NCBI GenBank assembly: GCA_036491415.1
Contig: DASXCC010000097.1
Location: 1 to 59,477, forward strand
DNA: 59,477 nucleotides
Direction of reading: 5' to 3'
Source of the DNA: JAICKN01 sp036491415
GTDB taxonomy: Bacteria > Acidobacteriota > Terriglobia > Terriglobales > Acidobacteriaceae
Shown here piece by piece: positions 41,232 to 50,836 of the stretch (within the stretch, counting starts at the first letter, position 1; each line of letters opens with the position of its first letter). The notes beneath the pieces are model-generated. The model was given only the letters and a program-made list of their open reading frames with translations, was not told the DNA's origin and searched no databases. The position numbers and the translations under genes are program-made.

Positions 41232-41259
41232 TTGACAAATATTTTTGACGGGCTAGAAT
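41232..41259 (+). promoter_or_regulatory. Sigma-70 promoter of purC
   Basis: A perfect -35 TTGACA (41232-41237) and -10 TAGAAT (41254-41259) with a 16-bp spacer lie 32 bases before the purC ATG. This is the strongest promoter-like match in the window. Confidence 0.75.
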
Positions 41260-41290
41260 ACGCCCCTGTCATTAGCATTAAAATTAAAAC

Positions 41291-42202
41291 ATGAGCCCCG
41301 AACTTCTCGATTCCGTCATTACCCATACCGACTTCCCTGAACTTGAACTTTTCGCCAGCGGAAAAGTTCGCGATATTTATACTCTCGATAAAAACCACCT
41401 TCTCTTTGTTGCTACCGATCGCATCTCGGCATTCGATTACGTTCTTGCCACCGGTATCCCGCACAAAGGAAGTGTTCTCACGCAACTGTCGATGTTCTGG
41501 TTTGAATTTTTGAAAGACACCGTCGCGAACCATATTGTGACCGCGGATGTGAATCAATATCCCACGACGACGAATAAATATTCTGATCAACTTCGCGGAC
41601 GCTCCATGATGGTGCGGCGCGCAGAAATGTTCCCGGTGGAATGTGTGGTACGTGGATATATTTCTGGGTCCGCCTGGAAAGAATATAAGGCCGACGGGAC
41701 TGTCTGCGGCATTCAATTGCCTGCGGGATTAAAAGAGTCCGACAAACTGCCGGAGCCGATCTTCACGCCTGCCACCAAAGCAGTCAGCGGACACGACGAA
41801 AACATCTCGCTGGATCAAATGGCCAACATCATCGGCCGCAAAGACGCCGAAAGTCTTCGTGATCTAAGCATCGCCATTTACAGCAAGGCAGCGGATTATG
41901 CCCGCACAAAGGGCATCATCATCGCCGATACCAAGTTCGAATTCGGCAAGATCGATGGAAATATCATCCTTGCGGATGAAGTACTTACGCCGGATTCTTC
42001 TCGCTTCTGGCCTGCGGATAAATATCGCCACGGCCAATCTCAAGAATCGTTCGACAAGCAGTATGTCCGGGATTATTTAGAAGAAATTCGCTGGAACAAA
42101 CAGCCTCCCGCTCCTGCTCTTCCCCCAGAGGTAGCGCGCAAGACCAGTGAAAAGTACGTTGAGGCGTACCGCCAAATTACCGGACGTGATTTGCTTGGGT
42201 AA
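41291..42202 (+). CDS. purC: Phosphoribosylaminoimidazole-succinocarboxamide synthase (SAICAR synthetase)
   Basis: The 303-residue enzyme joins CAIR with aspartate using ATP in purine biosynthesis. Conserved parts are ELELFASGKVRDIYTLDKNHLLFVATDRISAFDYVLATGIPHKGSVLTQLSMFWFEFL, RSMMVRRAEMFPVECVVRGYISGSAWKEYKADGTVCGIQLPAGLKESDKLPEPIFTPATKA, GHDENISLDQM and LADEVLTPDSSRFWPADKY. The longer type (about 300 residues) is as in yeast/plant-like and many Gram-negative forms. It follows a promoter matching the consensus at 41232-41259. No ribosome binding site is clear before its ATG. It is probably co-transcribed with cvpA, 30 bp downstream. Confidence 0.97.
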   Translation: MSPELLDSVITHTDFPELELFASGKVRDIYTLDKNHLLFVATDRISAFDYVLATGIPHKGSVLTQLSMFWFEFLKDTVANHIVTADVNQYPTTTNKYSDQLRGRSMMVRRAEMFPVECVVRGYISGSAWKEYKADGTVCGIQLPAGLKESDKLPEPIFTPATKAVSGHDENISLDQMANIIGRKDAESLRDLSIAIYSKAADYARTKGIIIADTKFEFGKIDGNIILADEVLTPDSSRFWPADKYRHGQSQESFDKQYVRDYLEEIRWNKQPPAPALPPEVARKTSEKYVEAYRQITGRDLLG

Positions 42203-42232
42203 ATGCCCCAAGCAACAAAATAGGAGGCCTAG

Positions 42233-42793
42233 TTGAGCGCAGCCGACTGGATCATCCTGTTAGTGATTGTAATTTCAGTTTTTCAGGCAGCTGGGGAAGG
42301 TTTTTTTCACGAAGCATTCGGGATTGCCGGTCTGGTCGTGGGTTATCTGGTAGCTGCATGGCAATACCACTGGCTGGCGGCTTGGTTTGCTCCTCATGTA
42401 AAAGCGGAGTGGCTGGGCGATATCGCAAGTTTTTTAATTATTTTTATTGGCATTATCCTTGTCGCCGGTATCGCGGGACGCATTACTCGATGGCTGGCAA
42501 AGGAAGCCGGACTCAGTTTCTTTGACCGCTTCCTTGGTGGGATTTTAGGTTTTTTGCGAGGCTGTTTGATGGTCGCCATTATTTTGGTAAGCATGGCGGC
42601 TTTCACTCCGACCTCGCGCTGGTTGGAAGGTTCGACGATCGCGCCGTATTTCCTGGTTGTGGGGCGGGCAGCAATTTGGGTAGCTCCGGCGGAACTGCGG
42701 GCGCGCTTTTACCAGGGACTTGATTTGTTGCATCGCGAACAGCACCAAATGCCAGCCAGCCTGCCTGCTACGGAAACAGGTAGATCGCAGTAG
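42233..42793 (+). CDS. cvpA: CvpA-family inner-membrane protein
   Basis: The 186-residue protein starts with TTG behind AGGAGG. It has about four hydrophobic segments near residues 5-22, 28-45, 62-82 and 100-125. SAADWIILLVIVISVFQAAGEGFFHEAFGIAGLVVGYLVA and FFDRFLGGILGFLRGCLMVAIILVSM match the CvpA family. In E. coli the family is linked to colicin V production and the purF operon. Its position after purC here fits that purine-linked context. The molecular function is unresolved. The C-terminal 40 residues are soluble and polar. Confidence 0.88.
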   Translation: MSAADWIILLVIVISVFQAAGEGFFHEAFGIAGLVVGYLVAAWQYHWLAAWFAPHVKAEWLGDIASFLIIFIGIILVAGIAGRITRWLAKEAGLSFFDRFLGGILGFLRGCLMVAIILVSMAAFTPTSRWLEGSTIAPYFLVVGRAAIWVAPAELRARFYQGLDLLHREQHQMPASLPATETGRSQ

Positions 42794-42829
42794 ACATAAA
42801 GAGCTTATTCACGTGGAAAGAGAGAGCCT

Positions 42830-43108
42830 GTGAAAGATCAACTCGAAGCGCTGGTTATGCAGATGTACAAGAGCAACATTCTTTACTCGGAAGCAGTGCG
42901 AGAGTTTAAGAAACGGTTCATCCTTACCGTCCTCCAGGAAAACAAGGGAAACCAATGCCGTGCCGCGCGTGCATTGGGCATGCATCGCAACACTCTTAGC
43001 CGGACCCTCACTGAACTACGCATTGACGTGCGCCAGTTACGTGACGGATCCAAGCGTCCGCCACGCAGTGCGCGCGTTGCCGCTTACGATAAGCGGGCCA
43101 TGCGGTAG
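42830..43108 (+). CDS. Fis-type helix-turn-helix DNA-binding protein
   Basis: The 92-residue protein starts with GTG. It is predicted helical with a C-terminal HTH: FILTVLQENKGNQCRAARALGMHRNTLSRTLTELRIDVRQLR, the HTH_8/Fis pattern, including the N-x-x-RAAR-x-LG-x-HRNTL recognition helix. The last 20 residues are Arg/Ala/Pro-rich, suggesting nonspecific DNA contact. It lacks an activator AAA+ domain, so it is a stand-alone regulator or nucleoid protein. It follows cvpA, with a bidirectional terminator downstream. Confidence 0.88.
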   Translation: MKDQLEALVMQMYKSNILYSEAVREFKKRFILTVLQENKGNQCRAARALGMHRNTLSRTLTELRIDVRQLRDGSKRPPRSARVAAYDKRAMR

Positions 43109-43159
43109 GTTTTCCACTCCAGACCAAACAGTCAAAGTTAGAAATTCAGGCAAATAAAA

Positions 43160-43181
43160 GGGCAGCCAATTTTGGCTGCCC
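43160..43181. terminator. Bidirectional intrinsic terminator
   Basis: GGGCAGCCAA and TTGGCTGCCC form a 9- to 10-bp stem with a tiny loop. Minus-strand reading gives TTTTATTT after it, and plus-strand reading TCATTTA. It sits between the Fis-type gene and the convergent secreted TPR gene. Confidence 0.8.
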
Positions 43182-43201
43182 TCATTTATGTGGTTTCTAA
43201 T

Positions 43202-44512
43202 TTAGTGCGCTGGTTTGTGATGAACCGGAGCGTGATGCGTAGGAGCCGGGGCCGCGGCCTTGAGCAGCGTTCCTTTGTCCATAGTCATTACAAACGGGTT
43301 CGGGGTGTAGGACTCAGGCGTACCGCCGAAATCCAGCGTGGCACCCACTTTTGGCATGAGCCGCGCAGGAATAGGACCGGTCATAGTCAGAATGATATCG
43401 GCGCGCTTCTGGTCGATATCGTCCTGGCTGGCTGCGATCTGCAATTCGGTGTCAGTCGCCGCGATCACAGTGCCCTCCATCTGGAGGCCGACGCCTTTGA
43501 TTGCGTTCCAAACCGTATCCTGATCAGGTTGCTGAGCGTTGGAAAGAACCATTTGCCATTCCGCGAAGCTCATATCCTTCGGGGTTTTGCTGGTTGCTAA
43601 AGTATGGGCCTGTTCCGCCGGAGTTGGAGCCGGCTTAATCGTGAAACCTGCAGGCTGCGTTGTGTTCGCCTGCGCCTGGGCCAATACGTCGCTCCAGCCA
43701 TCATCACCGCCGTGATACTTGTTGTACTGCGATTCAGCATACTTCTGGATCTGCGCTTTAAACTGCGCCGGCGCAATCACCGAAGCGCGCGAGGCATACC
43801 AAACGCCATTGATGTAGTCCGGTGGCGTGGATTGCAAATAAGCGAGCGCTAGCGGGTATACCAAGCTGAAATCCGTGGGGCTGGCGTCGGAGGCAGCCTT
43901 CAAATTCTTGATTGCAGTTGGATAATCTTTGTTCTGGAAAGCGCCATTACCTACAGCAGATTCAAAAATCTGCATCATCTGCGTTTTTAATTTTTCGAAA
44001 TCGGCATCTGGCATTCCCTGCGGCTTCGGGAATGAATCGATGGCTCCCAATCCCTTTTGCCCAAAATCCTGAGCTTTGGTTATATTTTGAGCGGCATCCG
44101 GGCCGCCATTCATGGCTTTCGCACGGTAGGTGTATGTCAGGATCGCGAGAGCGCGCACGTTGTTGGGGTTTGCGTCCAACATCTTTTGCGCGATGTCCAA
44201 TGTCTTGGCTTCATTGCCTGTCTGCTGATACGCGGCGAGCAGGAGTTCCATGGCATCGGACTTCACAACGCTATTGGGATACTGGGTCAAAAACGCTTCT
44301 AATCCGCTGATTTTCGCATTCGCATCTGTTTGCTGGATAGCGGCCATGTAGGCGTTATATTCGGCAGGATCTTTAATCACTGGACCCGAGGATTGCGAAG
44401 CACCCGATGCTTGCGGCGAGGCAGCCCCACTCTGGCTTTGTGCTGGCTGTTGTGCTTGCCCTACTGCGCTGATTGCAAGCGCGAACACAATCGCCACTAA
44501 ACTGGTTTTCAT
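43202..44512 (-). CDS. Secreted TPR-like protein, probably periplasmic
   Basis: The 436-residue protein has a signal peptide (MKTSLVAIVFALAISAVGQAQ), then a low-complexity Gln/Ser/Ala linker (residues 22-45), and TPR-like units at about 70-250 (FLTQYPNSVVKSDAMELLLAAYQQTGNEAKTLDIAQKMLDANPNNVRALAILTY...; AIKNLKAASDASPTDFSLVYPLALAYLQ). The C-terminal domain (residues 340-420) is beta-rich, with GLQMEGTVIAATDTELQIAASQDDIDQ, and ends in a His/Pro-rich tail (HHAPVHHKPAH). It has AAGGAG upstream. Function is unknown. Confidence 0.8.
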   Translation of the reverse strand: MKTSLVAIVFALAISAVGQAQQPAQSQSGAASPQASGASQSSGPVIKDPAEYNAYMAAIQQTDANAKISGLEAFLTQYPNSVVKSDAMELLLAAYQQTGNEAKTLDIAQKMLDANPNNVRALAILTYTYRAKAMNGGPDAAQNITKAQDFGQKGLGAIDSFPKPQGMPDADFEKLKTQMMQIFESAVGNGAFQNKDYPTAIKNLKAASDASPTDFSLVYPLALAYLQSTPPDYINGVWYASRASVIAPAQFKAQIQKYAESQYNKYHGGDDGWSDVLAQAQANTTQPAGFTIKPAPTPAEQAHTLATSKTPKDMSFAEWQMVLSNAQQPDQDTVWNAIKGVGLQMEGTVIAATDTELQIAASQDDIDQKRADIILTMTGPIPARLMPKVGATLDFGGTPESYTPNPFVMTMDKGTLLKAAAPAPTHHAPVHHKPAH

Positions 44513-44726
44513 TCTTTTTGCTCCTTAAACTTTTGGGGAATCAGCGACAAATAATGACATCACCGAAGAGATTAGCGTCCAAGAATGGACACAATTTCCG
44601 GTGTGCGGATTATAAGTATGTCCTCACATTTAACGCAAGTTAAACCCGCATTTCGCGCCCCATAATATGTGAGATGCTGGAAATAGTCGTGTGGGATAGC
44701 TTGCAAGAAGGACTGGTAAACACACC

Positions 44727-45443
44727 ATGTTGAAGGCATTGACGGATCGGATTGCGGTTGTAACCGGAGCGGGCAGCGGAATTGGCGCGGGTATCGCCCA
44801 CAAGTTAGCGGAAATGGGCGCAACCGTCATTCTGGTTGGGCGTACACGCACAAAGTTAGAGGCAGTGGCAAAAAGCATTGCGGCCGCGGGCAATAAAGCC
44901 GAGGCCATGGAATGTGACGTTGCTGATTTGGGCTCCGTGGAGCAGCTGGCGCAAAGTGTAGAAAAGAAATTCGGGCGCGCCGACATTCTGGTGAATAACG
45001 CCGGTGTTGGAGCCTTCGGCGGTCCGTTGCATACCATGCCTCCAAAGGAATGGGACGCCATTATCAATACGAACTTGCGCGGTGTTTTTTACTGCATTCG
45101 CAGCTTTGCGCCAAAAATGATCGAGGCTGGCCGCGGTGAGATCGTGAATATCTCATCCATTGCCGGCAAAAACGCTCTTGCGAATGGCGCTGCCTACGCA
45201 GCTTCCAAGTGGGGATTAAACGGATTAAGCTATTCCGTTGCCGAAGAGCTTCGCACTCATAATATTCGCGTCTCGGTTGTTTGCCCCGGATCAACGAATT
45301 CCGACTTCGGATTGCCCAAAGGCAAAAACACCAACAAGATGCTGCAACCCGAAGACATCGCGCACGTCGTTGCCATGTTGGTGACACAGGCACCGCAATC
45401 GTTTGTCAGTGAAGTAATAATTCGGCCGACGCAGAAGCCGTAG
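44727..45443 (+). CDS. Short-chain dehydrogenase/reductase (SDR family)
   Basis: The 238-residue NAD(P)-dependent oxidoreductase has the cofactor motif TGAGSGIG near residues 13-20, an Asp-type adenosine block CDVADL, the structural NNAGVG, and the catalytic Ser-Tyr-Lys set in ISSIAGKNALANGAAYAASKWGL. The region resembling FabG and 3-ketoacyl-(ACP) reductases continues to the PGSTNSDFG loop. The substrate is not determinable. It is monocistronic, with convergent pcm downstream. Weak ribosome binding sequence (AAGGACTGG) is 11 bases upstream. Confidence 0.93.
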   Translation: MLKALTDRIAVVTGAGSGIGAGIAHKLAEMGATVILVGRTRTKLEAVAKSIAAAGNKAEAMECDVADLGSVEQLAQSVEKKFGRADILVNNAGVGAFGGPLHTMPPKEWDAIINTNLRGVFYCIRSFAPKMIEAGRGEIVNISSIAGKNALANGAAYAASKWGLNGLSYSVAEELRTHNIRVSVVCPGSTNSDFGLPKGKNTNKMLQPEDIAHVVAMLVTQAPQSFVSEVIIRPTQKP

Positions 45444-45474
45444 AGCTTAGCCGGAGATCATTACGCCGAAATCA

Positions 45475-46122
45475 TTACCCGGAAATCAGCGGAACGAAGC
45501 GGCAATTATCAAGTGTTTGTACGTTAACCCTGCCGCGTGTTTTGTGAATCAGTTGAAGTTGCTGCACGCCAGCCGGGCCGATGGGAATCACCATACGTCC
45601 GCCGTCTTTCAATTCATCCACGAGAGCTTTGGGGATTTGTTGCGCCGCCGCCGAAACGACGACCACATCGTATGGAGCATGTTCCAACAAGCCCTGGCTT
45701 CCGTCGCCAGTATCCACTGTCACGTTGCGATGGCCCAGGCGGTCAAGGAGCAATCTTGCAGAGTTAGCCAGCTCTCCATGCCGCTCCACGCTATAAACAT
45801 GATTGGCCAGCTTTGCCAGAATTGCAGTCTGATATCCCGAACCCGTGCCAACTTCCAATACGTTGTCAGCGGAGGAAATCTGGAGTGCTGCGATCATGAG
45901 AGCCACAATAAAAGGCTGTGAGATGGTCTGCTCTTGCCCTATCGGCAAGGGATGGTCCTCGTATGCCTGAATGCGGTACACCTCTGGCACAAACTCATGC
46001 CGGGGAACCTCAGCCAATGCGTTCAGGACGCGCAGGTCTTTCACGCCGCGGGCGGCAATCTGCGACTCCACCATCTTTAGGCGCAGAGAAAGAAATGGAT
46101 CGGCGAGAGTTTCCGGCGGCAT
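45475..46122 (-). CDS. pcm: Protein-L-isoaspartate O-methyltransferase
   Basis: The 215-residue SAM-dependent enzyme repairs isoaspartyl residues. It has MVESQIAARGVKDLRVLNALAEVPRHEFVPEVYRIQAYEDHPLPIGQEQTISQPFIVALMI, the family signature with GQ-x-TISQP, the SAM motif VLEVGTGSGYQTAILAKL, and DVVVVSAAAQQIP. The length matches E. coli Pcm. It is probably cytoplasmic and lies upstream of an outer-membrane assembly operon in the same orientation of transcription as tamB (24 bp from tamB's stop). Confidence 0.95.
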   Translation of the reverse strand: MPPETLADPFLSLRLKMVESQIAARGVKDLRVLNALAEVPRHEFVPEVYRIQAYEDHPLPIGQEQTISQPFIVALMIAALQISSADNVLEVGTGSGYQTAILAKLANHVYSVERHGELANSARLLLDRLGHRNVTVDTGDGSQGLLEHAPYDVVVVSAAAQQIPKALVDELKDGGRMVIPIGPAGVQQLQLIHKTRGRVNVQTLDNCRFVPLISG

Positions 46123-46145
46123 TCTCTCGATTATTCGCGAACGGG

Positions 46146-49100
46146 CTACTTTTTTCTATGCCGTATCTTTACATCGAAGCTGACTACGCCGTTCTGGTCG
46201 CGAATGCCGACAAGCGAAACATTCTGGGAGATGTTGTACTGCGCCTGAATAATCTGTTGCGAAGTCTGAGAAATATTCGTGGTATAGGTGAGCGTCATAT
46301 TTCCGGTGACCTGCTGTTCAATGGTCAACGCGGGCCCACGGGCAAGATTCGTTTCCGTGCTAAGCCCCTGCGGATCAATTTTAATGCGGCTGCCACCAAA
46401 TAATCTCTGCACGCGATCGCTGACCGCCGCGTTGAACGCCTGCGCCAATACCACGCTGCTGGCATCCTGATTGAGTGCTGAAACATTCCCCTGCTGTACG
46501 CCTTCTTCGTTGGTTCTTCCTAACGCAAGCAACGCAATAATGTCGGCGGAGGGTAAGGGCGGCTCGGACTGGAAGTTCACAGTAGGGCGTCGCGCATCGC
46601 CGGTAACCCGCAGAGTGATATCGTAATCGCGGATTTGCGTGTTCGCCTGCAAGTCGAGGACTGGGACAATGGAACTCGGATCGAGAAATACGATATCGCC
46701 ACGCTGCAGTTGATACTTCGCACCATTGAAATAGATTTCGCCTTCAAGAATATCAGCGCGGCCGAGCACCGCCGGAGTCTGCACGGAACCGCGAACGCGC
46801 AGATCGGCATCCCCGGAAAGCCGCACGGATGAAGTCTGCATCTGCAATTCTGGAGTCGTGGTGATGTGAACATCCAGCCCAATATGACTTAACAAAGTAT
46901 TGGTGGGAACCAGCGCTGGCGTTTGCTCGCTCCGCGCAAGATAGTTGGCGAAATCAAATCCCGGGGTAACGGAAAGCTTGGTGACCGTGATGTCTCCAGA
47001 CAACGTGGAACTGCCCACACTTCCGGCATATCGTAGATCCAGATTCGCTGTAGAACTTACCCCCGGAGGATAGCGCAGACGCACGTCCTGCCCCTTGACG
47101 CCCAAGTCAAAGCGTAGCTGGCGCTCGTAGAGATTGGCGGAGCCGGTGACGGTGACCAATCCGCCGCCGGTGCGCGCGGTGAGCGACTGCACTTTCATCT
47201 CGTGCTGATTGAAGAGCAACGTTCCGTTGATTTCGCTCAGGCCACTCGGCAGATTGATATAAGAAATCGAGCCGCGAGTAATTTCCAATTGCCCATCAAT
47301 GGAAGGCTGAGACAATGTTCCCGTCGCTGCCGCTTTCAACTGCACTCTACCGCGCGAAGTGAAATCATGATCGAAGGTTTCGATCAGATGGAGGTTCGCG
47401 CTGCCATCGGCATGAATATCAATCGCATTCGGAGTATCCAATTGCACGCTCCCGCTCGCATTGAAATCTGTAGCATCGCCAACCAGGTGAAGCTGGTCCA
47501 CGCGGAAAACACGTTTCGAAACCGAAAAGTTTACCGGGGCCCCGTTGTGCAGCTTTACATTTTCCGCTTCCAGCGAAATGTCGGAGAAATTTCCTGTTAT
47601 TTCCAGATCACGCGGACGCAATAGCGGCCCTTGCAAATGCAATGCTCCGGAGACGCTCGACTGCGCCGTGAGTCGTACCTTTAAATACGGAGCCAACAAT
47701 CCATTCGTGTCCCAGTTGGTAAACTCGGCGCTGGCTACCGTGGGGAGATCGCCCTGGAGTAGAACATCCCCTTTGAAAGAAAGTTGCGATTGGGCTAATT
47801 GTGATTGTCCGGAGATGTGCAGCTTTCCTGCCTGCGTGGAAGCATCGACCGCCAAATTCCCAAGGCTTTCATTTCCTAAAAACAAATTGTGAAAGTGAAT
47901 ATTGGATTGAATCGTGGGATGTTGCTGGGTCCCAGTCGCTTGACCGCTGAAATCCATTTGCCCCTTCATCGGGATGTGCGTTTCGGCCGGCTGCGGAAAC
48001 TTTGCCAACTCAAAGTTGGCGCCAGTCATATTCACATGGAAATTTTTGCTGTGCAGGTCATAGAACATACCGCCCGTGGCCGTGCCGCCGTAAGAAGAAA
48101 GATGAATGTTGTTCAGCTCTGCCTGCCGATGAATCAAACGCAAATCCGCATTGAGTCTTTGGATTGGCTGGCCGTAGAGAACGGCATCCCGCAGCGCGAC
48201 AGTGCCTTCTCCATGCGGGTCCGCCTGGATGCCTGAGAGCCGCAAGGTAAGGTCCGCCGTGCCCGCGATCGGATAAGAATATCCAGCTAATTCCATCAGG
48301 TTTTGCATGTCGGCGTTCTGCAAATCCACATGCAATGTGAAAGAGTTTTGCGGCGAAAAACGTCCGTCCTGCAAATTGGCGCTCAAATCGAAATTGACGG
48401 CTGCATCCCCGGTCTTCAAATTCGCATTCCGCACCGCAATCAATTCCGGCGAAAACTGCAGGTACGCATGGAAGGAGTCCCAGCGGCTTTCATGCGGAGG
48501 CGAATCCGGGTCAGTCTGTACCGCCAGGGTGAAGTCCTGCGCATGCATATTCCCGGTGATATAGAACTCGGAAAGTTTACCGGCGGCTGTTCCATTGAAT
48601 GAAACATTGCCCTCACGGAAATTCGGGATTTTTTTATATCCCAAAGACGAAATCAACGGTTGCAGTTCCGCAATGTTGTTGCTCTGTACGGAAATTTTGA
48701 GCGCCGCACGCGACGACAATCTTCCGGTCGCATGAACCTGGGAATTCTGCGTGGAAGCGTCGAATTGCGAAAGCTCCAGGTCTTCGGAGCTCCCGTTATA
48801 AGTTCCTCGCATGTGAGCAGTCAGGGGGATTTTCCGTGGCTTCCCCTGTTGCGGAGGGCTTACATCAAGGGCAATTTCCGCAATCGCATTCTTCGGAGTT
48901 CCCTTCCAGCGAAGCTGGGCCGAGCCATCGCCATCGCCAGAAAAATTCATCCGCTTTAGAAGGTCCGCTTGTGGACCCAACCCGGTCGCAACATCTCCTA
49001 CGTCAATATCTTTAAATTGGAAGCGCGCAGTACCCTGCTGCATTGCTAAAGATTTTTGTTTTGTTTTTTCATTCGTGGGCGCCGGGGCAAGCCAATTCGC

Positions 49101-50165
49101 AACGTCCAACTCGCCATTGACTGCTCCGCTAAACAATCGGGCTTCTATCTTTGGCAGAGTAAGCCGTTCAGCGCTGACAATAAATGGACTGGCAAAACTC
49201 GCGCGACTTGCCGAAACGGATTCAAACTTGCCATCGAAGTCAGTGATCGCAACTTTACCGTTGGAAGAAAAATCTTCGCTGCTCCAGGAACTTTTTCCAC
49301 TGGCTTGGAAAGTCCCATGGCGTATGTCGCGGTCGTGAAGGATGGAGGCAATCTCTCCCATATCGGCGTCCGTGGAATAATCCAAAGTCACTTTAGGATC
49401 TTTGAAGTTTTCGACGCGACCCGTGGCGTCGAAGTGCGATTTCCCTGCCGTTGCATGGAAAGACTTAATCTGCAAATATTGGCTGCCCAGAGAAAACTGT
49501 AAGTCCGCCATCCACGCAAGCGGACGATAATCCTTGATTCGTGCGTCGGCTTTACCGATCAGAATTCGGCCATCATAGCGCCTCGAAAAGAACAAATAGT
49601 TCATGTCGGCGGAAATATTCTGGGCCTGGAAATTCAGAGGGACAATCTGGTTGTCCCAAATCAACTGCCCTTCCCGAACTTCTAATTTGTTGATGGAAAC
49701 TGAAAACAATTGCTCCATAGCCGCGGCTTTGTTGGCCTCTTGCGAGCCAGGATGCGGCGCGTTGGTAGTTCCATCCGGATAAAAAATGATGTGAATGACG
49801 GGACGCTCTAACACCAGAGTCCGAAATCCAAATTCCCGCTCAATCAGTGAGACTATCTTGACCTCAGCCACAAGTTGATCCACGTGCGCATACGGGGTGT
49901 CTTCGGCGTTTTCGCGCCCATGAATCGTTACATTGAGGAGTTCGATGCGCAGGCGAAACGGGTTTGTATGAAAGCTGCCGACTTCGACTCGTCCGCCAGT
50001 GACGCGTTGCAGTTCGGAAATAATCCGCTGCCGCACCATCACTTGAAAGGAATTAGTGGTGAGATACCAGCCGAATGCGGCCACCAAAAGAACACCGCAT
50101 CCAAAGATAAGCAGTAGGATTTTTCCGATGCCGCGACGTTTGCCGTTCGCGGCGGGTTCGCTCAT
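46146..50165 (-). CDS. tamB: TamB-family translocation/assembly module protein
   Basis: The 1339-residue inner-membrane-anchored protein has one N-terminal transmembrane segment (residues 15-35). A long beta-rich, AsmA/TamB-like body of repeated short beta strands follows. The last 350 residues are the DUF490/TamB domain (GRADILEGEIYFNGAKYQLQRGDIVFLDPSSIVPVLDLQANTQIRDYDITLRVTGDARRPTVNF and ADIIALLALGRTNEEG). TamB spans the periplasm for lipid transport and outer-membrane protein assembly. The ATG at 50165 overlaps the surA-like stop by four bases (ATGA), and SD-bearing upstream codons are absent. It completes a bamA-surA(N)-tamB operon. Confidence 0.93.
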   Translation of the reverse strand: MSEPAANGKRRGIGKILLLIFGCGVLLVAAFGWYLTTNSFQVMVRQRIISELQRVTGGRVEVGSFHTNPFRLRIELLNVTIHGRENAEDTPYAHVDQLVAEVKIVSLIEREFGFRTLVLERPVIHIIFYPDGTTNAPHPGSQEANKAAAMEQLFSVSINKLEVREGQLIWDNQIVPLNFQAQNISADMNYLFFSRRYDGRILIGKADARIKDYRPLAWMADLQFSLGSQYLQIKSFHATAGKSHFDATGRVENFKDPKVTLDYSTDADMGEIASILHDRDIRHGTFQASGKSSWSSEDFSSNGKVAITDFDGKFESVSASRASFASPFIVSAERLTLPKIEARLFSGAVNGELDVANWLAPAPTNEKTKQKSLAMQQGTARFQFKDIDVGDVATGLGPQADLLKRMNFSGDGDGSAQLRWKGTPKNAIAEIALDVSPPQQGKPRKIPLTAHMRGTYNGSSEDLELSQFDASTQNSQVHATGRLSSRAALKISVQSNNIAELQPLISSLGYKKIPNFREGNVSFNGTAAGKLSEFYITGNMHAQDFTLAVQTDPDSPPHESRWDSFHAYLQFSPELIAVRNANLKTGDAAVNFDLSANLQDGRFSPQNSFTLHVDLQNADMQNLMELAGYSYPIAGTADLTLRLSGIQADPHGEGTVALRDAVLYGQPIQRLNADLRLIHRQAELNNIHLSSYGGTATGGMFYDLHSKNFHVNMTGANFELAKFPQPAETHIPMKGQMDFSGQATGTQQHPTIQSNIHFHNLFLGNESLGNLAVDASTQAGKLHISGQSQLAQSQLSFKGDVLLQGDLPTVASAEFTNWDTNGLLAPYLKVRLTAQSSVSGALHLQGPLLRPRDLEITGNFSDISLEAENVKLHNGAPVNFSVSKRVFRVDQLHLVGDATDFNASGSVQLDTPNAIDIHADGSANLHLIETFDHDFTSRGRVQLKAAATGTLSQPSIDGQLEITRGSISYINLPSGLSEINGTLLFNQHEMKVQSLTARTGGGLVTVTGSANLYERQLRFDLGVKGQDVRLRYPPGVSSTANLDLRYAGSVGSSTLSGDITVTKLSVTPGFDFANYLARSEQTPALVPTNTLLSHIGLDVHITTTPELQMQTSSVRLSGDADLRVRGSVQTPAVLGRADILEGEIYFNGAKYQLQRGDIVFLDPSSIVPVLDLQANTQIRDYDITLRVTGDARRPTVNFQSEPPLPSADIIALLALGRTNEEGVQQGNVSALNQDASSVVLAQAFNAAVSDRVQRLFGGSRIKIDPQGLSTETNLARGPALTIEQQVTGNMTLTYTTNISQTSQQIIQAQYNISQNVSLVGIRDQNGVVSFDVKIRHRKK

Positions 50166-50836
50166 TGCGCCAGGTCCCCGGATGGGTTGGTCACGATCTT
50201 GCTGCCCGCACGAAGATTCTGCAGCCATGCAACCAACAATTGGTTCATCTTCTCCTGGGTCAGGATTTCTTTGATCTGCGGGGCCGCCTTCGCCAGCGGA
50301 ACTTGTTGACTTCCCGATTGCTGCAACTGCGGAAGCAACGCCTGATTGTAATAACTTTCGATGCTCTTCTGATCAATCTGTATTTCGGGCCGCAGGTGCG
50401 AATTGACGAGATCCATCAGCTCCATTTGCAGCACGATCTTATTTTTGATCTCTTGCTCGGTCACCTGATATTGCGCCAGCGTTTTCGTCCACAGCTGATC
50501 ATTTCCTGTGGTGTCATAGAACTTGCGAATATTTGTCAGGCGATGGAGCACATCACTGTCATTCACCGACGGATGTTCCAGCGAAGGAATTTGCTCGCGC
50601 AGCAACTCCTGGTCGATCATGCGATCCAGCACTGCTTTACGCTTCAGGGGCGTGATTTCATTCATCGGAATGCCGTTCATGACGGCTTCGCAACGCACGG
50701 CATCGTCCCAATCGCTCTGCAAAATAATGTGGCTATTGACGGAGGCGATAATGCGATCAATGACCTGCCCGGCATGTAAATCAAGCGTGCATAGCAGCAA
50801 CGCCGCGAAGAGTGCGAATGCGTATCTCTTAACCAT
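50162..50836 (-). CDS. SurA N-terminal domain periplasmic chaperone-like protein
   Basis: The 224-residue protein has a signal peptide (MVKRYAFALFAALLLCTLDLHAG) and the SurA_N pattern VIDRIIASVNSHIILQSDWDDAVRCEAVMNGIPM, KRKAVLDRMIDQELLREQIP, then a helical arm and a C-terminal swapped helix (AAPQIKEILTQEKMNQLLVAWLQNLRAGSKI). No parvulin PPIase domain is present, so it is a chaperone-only form of SurA. It binds unfolded outer-membrane proteins in the periplasm. It starts within the bamA stop (TAATG) and overlaps tamB by four bases, so it is translationally coupled to both. Confidence 0.88.
   Translation of the reverse strand: MVKRYAFALFAALLLCTLDLHAGQVIDRIIASVNSHIILQSDWDDAVRCEAVMNGIPMNEITPLKRKAVLDRMIDQELLREQIPSLEHPSVNDSDVLHRLTNIRKFYDTTGNDQLWTKTLAQYQVTEQEIKNKIVLQMELMDLVNSHLRPEIQIDQKSIESYYNQALLPQLQQSGSQQVPLAKAAPQIKEILTQEKMNQLLVAWLQNLRAGSKIVTNPSGDLAQ

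Noticed and set aside
41002..41290. Purine riboswitch before purC
   Set aside because: No conserved three-way junction or loop sequences are seen; the hairpin present is the smc terminator and a plain sigma-70 promoter follows.
41049..41294. 81-codon plus-strand frame between smc and purC
   Set aside because: It contains the smc terminator hairpin and the purC promoter, and runs four bases into purC; composition is not protein-like.
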